64,000 nt of DNA from CAZNPH01 sp964574985 (GTDB taxonomy: Bacteria > Bacteroidota > Bacteroidia > Bacteroidales > SM23-62). The DNA is taken from NCBI GenBank assembly GCA_964574985.1, contig CAZNPH010000021.1, forward strand, positions 1 to 64,000. Reading direction: 5' to 3'. Shown here one piece after another: positions 62,626 through 64,000 of the stretch; position 1 is the stretch's first letter; each line of letters starts with the position of its first letter. The position numbers and the translations under genes are program-made. The notes beneath the pieces were generated by a model. That model was not told where the DNA came from and ran no database searches. It saw only the letters and a list, made by a program, of their open reading frames with translations.

Positions 62626-62900
62626 TTAGCTGGTGAACCTTCCGTCATCCCTGATTTTTGAAAGCTTGTGCACGTTATTTTCCAGCCATCCCAACTTCTG
62701 TGCTTTGCGGATGTCGAATTCAGGCACATAGGGTTTGATATCCAGAAGGGGTGTGCCGTCCACAATGTCCACATCCCGGATGTGGAGGATGTTTTTTTGA
62801 TCTTTGTGAGACGTACCGTGGATATGCCGACCGGATTGGGCCTGCCCGGACCCCGCATTGCAAATACGCCGTGCGCCCGGTTGTCCATATACGGTTTCAC
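62626..62900 (-). pseudogene. tsaA: Remnant of a tsaA/trmO-type tRNA methyltransferase gene
   Basis: The first frame reads KPYMDNRAHGVFAMRGPGRP then NPVGISTVRLTKI, and the second frame DVDIVDGTPLLDIKPYVPEFD in parts (DVDIVDGTPLL, DIKPYVPEFD), with a stop at 62626. Together these match the C-terminal half of TsaA/TrmO, which methylates t6A37 of tRNAs. About 60 N-terminal residues of the family are missing, because the preceding FAD gene ends at 62942. The frame change falls in a run of seven T (62792-62798): one more base would restore the reading. Either the homopolymer was miscalled in assembly or the fragment is dead; the missing N-terminus argues for a remnant. Confidence 0.85.
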
Positions 62901-62941
62901 CCGGAGGGGGGCCTCTTTGGATAAATGGAATCTGTTCCGGA

Positions 62942-64000
62942 TCAGCTTTCAAAATATACCCCGTCCCTTTCCAGGGCCGACCTGAGTTCAGTATAGTCCA
63001 GTTCGCGTGAGGAACAGTCTTTGGATGCACACATGGCTGCGGCGGTGCCGGCTGCCTGGCCCTGTCCCATGCAGCATACCGTGTTCCGGGTGGACATGTG
63101 GGCATCCCGGTCGGAAGTGATCATCATGCCGATGGCATAGAGATTCTCCAGGTTTTTGACCAGCAGGGCCCTGTAGGGGACTCCGTATGTGCCCCCGTCC
63201 TTTACCTGGAACCGGGGTGCGAAATCATGATACCCGTAAGCCATGATATCATCCCCGAAATGTTTGCCTCCTATAACTTCTTCATTGGTGATGTCGTAAT
63301 CGCACCGGATGAATCTGCCCCTGCGGATGTTGAGGGACGGACTCGTCCGGGCGATGAAGGCATTCTCACAGCCGGGCACATACTTTTTGAAAAGTCCGAC
63401 CGCTTTGAATTGCCTCTGGCGGAGGTCCAGTTCGGCGCGTGAGACGGTATCGCGGTCGGTCGGACTCTCATCGAGTTTCATGTTCAGCTTGACGAACATC
63501 AGGTAATTGTGATGCACGGTGGTGGTTGTGCTGGACAGACCGATCGCCCGGGCTTGTTCTGTGAATTCTTCAGGCATTGCGGCAAATCTGCCCTGCAGCC
63601 TTATGATATTTCCTTCATCTCCGCTGCGGGGTCCCCTGGCCAACTGAGTGATCCCGTCATGTGCCTCAAGAAACCGGTGGTAGTCGTCCATGCTTACATT
63701 GGCCAGTCCGATGCTGTTGCATACGGCATAATCATTGGGCTCGGTGAAATCCGCCCCGGCATGGGCGGCCAGGTCGCCATATGCGCTGCTGTCAATAAAA
63801 GAACGGGCATAGAATACCTCCCGGCCCGAACGGCTGTTGGCGATCACGCCCCTGACCACGCCGTTCTCCGTGACCGCTCCCGTGCAAAGGGTGTTCAGAC
63901 AGGTATACACCCCGGCTTCCCTGAGCATTTGCAGGGTCACCAGCTTGTACAGCTCCGTGTCGATGGCCGTGCAAACGGAGTCATAGTCAAATCCCTTATC
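62942..64000 (-). CDS. FAD-dependent oxidoreductase (partial, C-terminal part)
   Basis: 352 codons are visible; the frame is open to the right edge (DKGFDYDSVCTAIDTELYKL at the edge), so the start lies outside. Family features are ARSFIDSSAYGDLAAHAGADF (in parts: ARSFIDSSAYGDL, AAHAGADF), RTSPSLNIRRGRF, GGTYGVPYRALLVKNLENLYAIG in parts (YGVPYRALLVKNLENL, YAIGMMITSDRDAH), and GQAAGTAAAMC, the FAD-binding end of the FAD_oxidored group. It belongs to the same family as the gene cut by the left edge. The role is probably oxidation in sugar or polysaccharide breakdown; substrate unknown. Confidence 0.88.
   Translation of the reverse strand, partial: DKGFDYDSVCTAIDTELYKLVTLQMLREAGVYTCLNTLCTGAVTENGVVRGVIANSRSGREVFYARSFIDSSAYGDLAAHAGADFTEPNDYAVCNSIGLANVSMDDYHRFLEAHDGITQLARGPRSGDEGNIIRLQGRFAAMPEEFTEQARAIGLSSTTTTVHHNYLMFVKLNMKLDESPTDRDTVSRAELDLRQRQFKAVGLFKKYVPGCENAFIARTSPSLNIRRGRFIRCDYDITNEEVIGGKHFGDDIMAYGYHDFAPRFQVKDGGTYGVPYRALLVKNLENLYAIGMMITSDRDAHMSTRNTVCCMGQGQAAGTAAAMCASKDCSSRELDYTELRSALERDGVYFES

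Noticed and set aside
1..64000. tRNA, rRNA, riboswitch or CRISPR array
   Set aside because: I saw no cloverleaf-like tRNA, rRNA signature, known riboswitch core or regularly spaced repeat in any gap.

Overview
The window looks like chromosomal DNA of a glycan-degrading member of the Bacteroidota (Bacteroidales/Marinilabiliales-like; I cannot place it closer). The reasons are two complete ECF-sigma / FecR anti-sigma / SusC / SusD sets, lipoprotein and Tat-like export signals on almost every catabolic protein, promoters of the Bacteroidota type (-33 TTTG, -7 TAnnTTTG), and the lack of Shine-Dalgarno sequences. No rRNA, tRNA, CRISPR array or recognisable transposase was found.

Layout. 1-440: start of an exported FAD-dependent oxidoreductase, cut by the window edge. 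644-7799 (minus): PUL head 1 (ECF sigma, FecR, SusC, SusD). 8028-10802 (plus): sugar/H+ symporter and sulfatase, divergent from the sigma gene. 10806-57780 (minus): about 47 kb of genes in one direction, headed by PUL head 2 (sigma, FecR, SusC, SusD at 57780-50811). It continues with two HzsA-related di-heme proteins and a beta-propeller/di-heme peroxidase-like protein (50646-42256), an SGNH protein, a paralogous Tat-exported TIM-barrel protein, and then an 11-gene block (39770-27475). That block holds a chorismatase-like protein, a divergent acetate-kinase-family protein, DUF2877/AllH-like, FdrA, a small FdrA-associated protein, DUF1116/AllG-like, Fe-ADH, ALDH, an AGT-family aminotransferase, an MFS transporter and a stand-alone DAHP synthase. 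After it come more of the TIM-barrel paralogues, GH2, a sugar isomerase-like protein, a GH42-like enzyme, a DUF5060/DUF4038 (GH140-like) enzyme and a large fusion of a cellobiose-2-epimerase-like domain with a GH9 enzyme. 57921-61266 (minus): BNR propeller and Gfo/Idh/MocA oxidoreductase, with a gene remnant on each side. 61394-62590 (plus): AAA ATPase with a striking double operator. 62626-64000 (minus): a tsaA/trmO remnant and a second FAD oxidoreductase, cut by the right edge.

How it fits together. The two SusCD pairs would import oligosaccharides under transmembrane ECF/FecR control. Exported GH2, GH9/epimerase, GH42-like, GH140-like and sulfatase enzymes suggest a branched, sulfated, beta-linked plant or algal glycan. 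The FdrA/AllG/AllH-like block resembles oxamate carbamoyltransferase loci but carries an acetate-kinase-family protein with altered pocket residues instead of carbamate kinase. That makes it a candidate for an undescribed phosphorolytic, ATP-yielding pathway. The plus strand between FecR and SusC of both PUL heads carries a promoter-like box and a strong intrinsic terminator, antisense to the susC leader. This is the architecture of the PUL-repressing antisense sRNAs (DonS type) known from Bacteroides. Several decaying genes and a 232-bp perfect repeat between two paralogues show that the locus is being remodelled.
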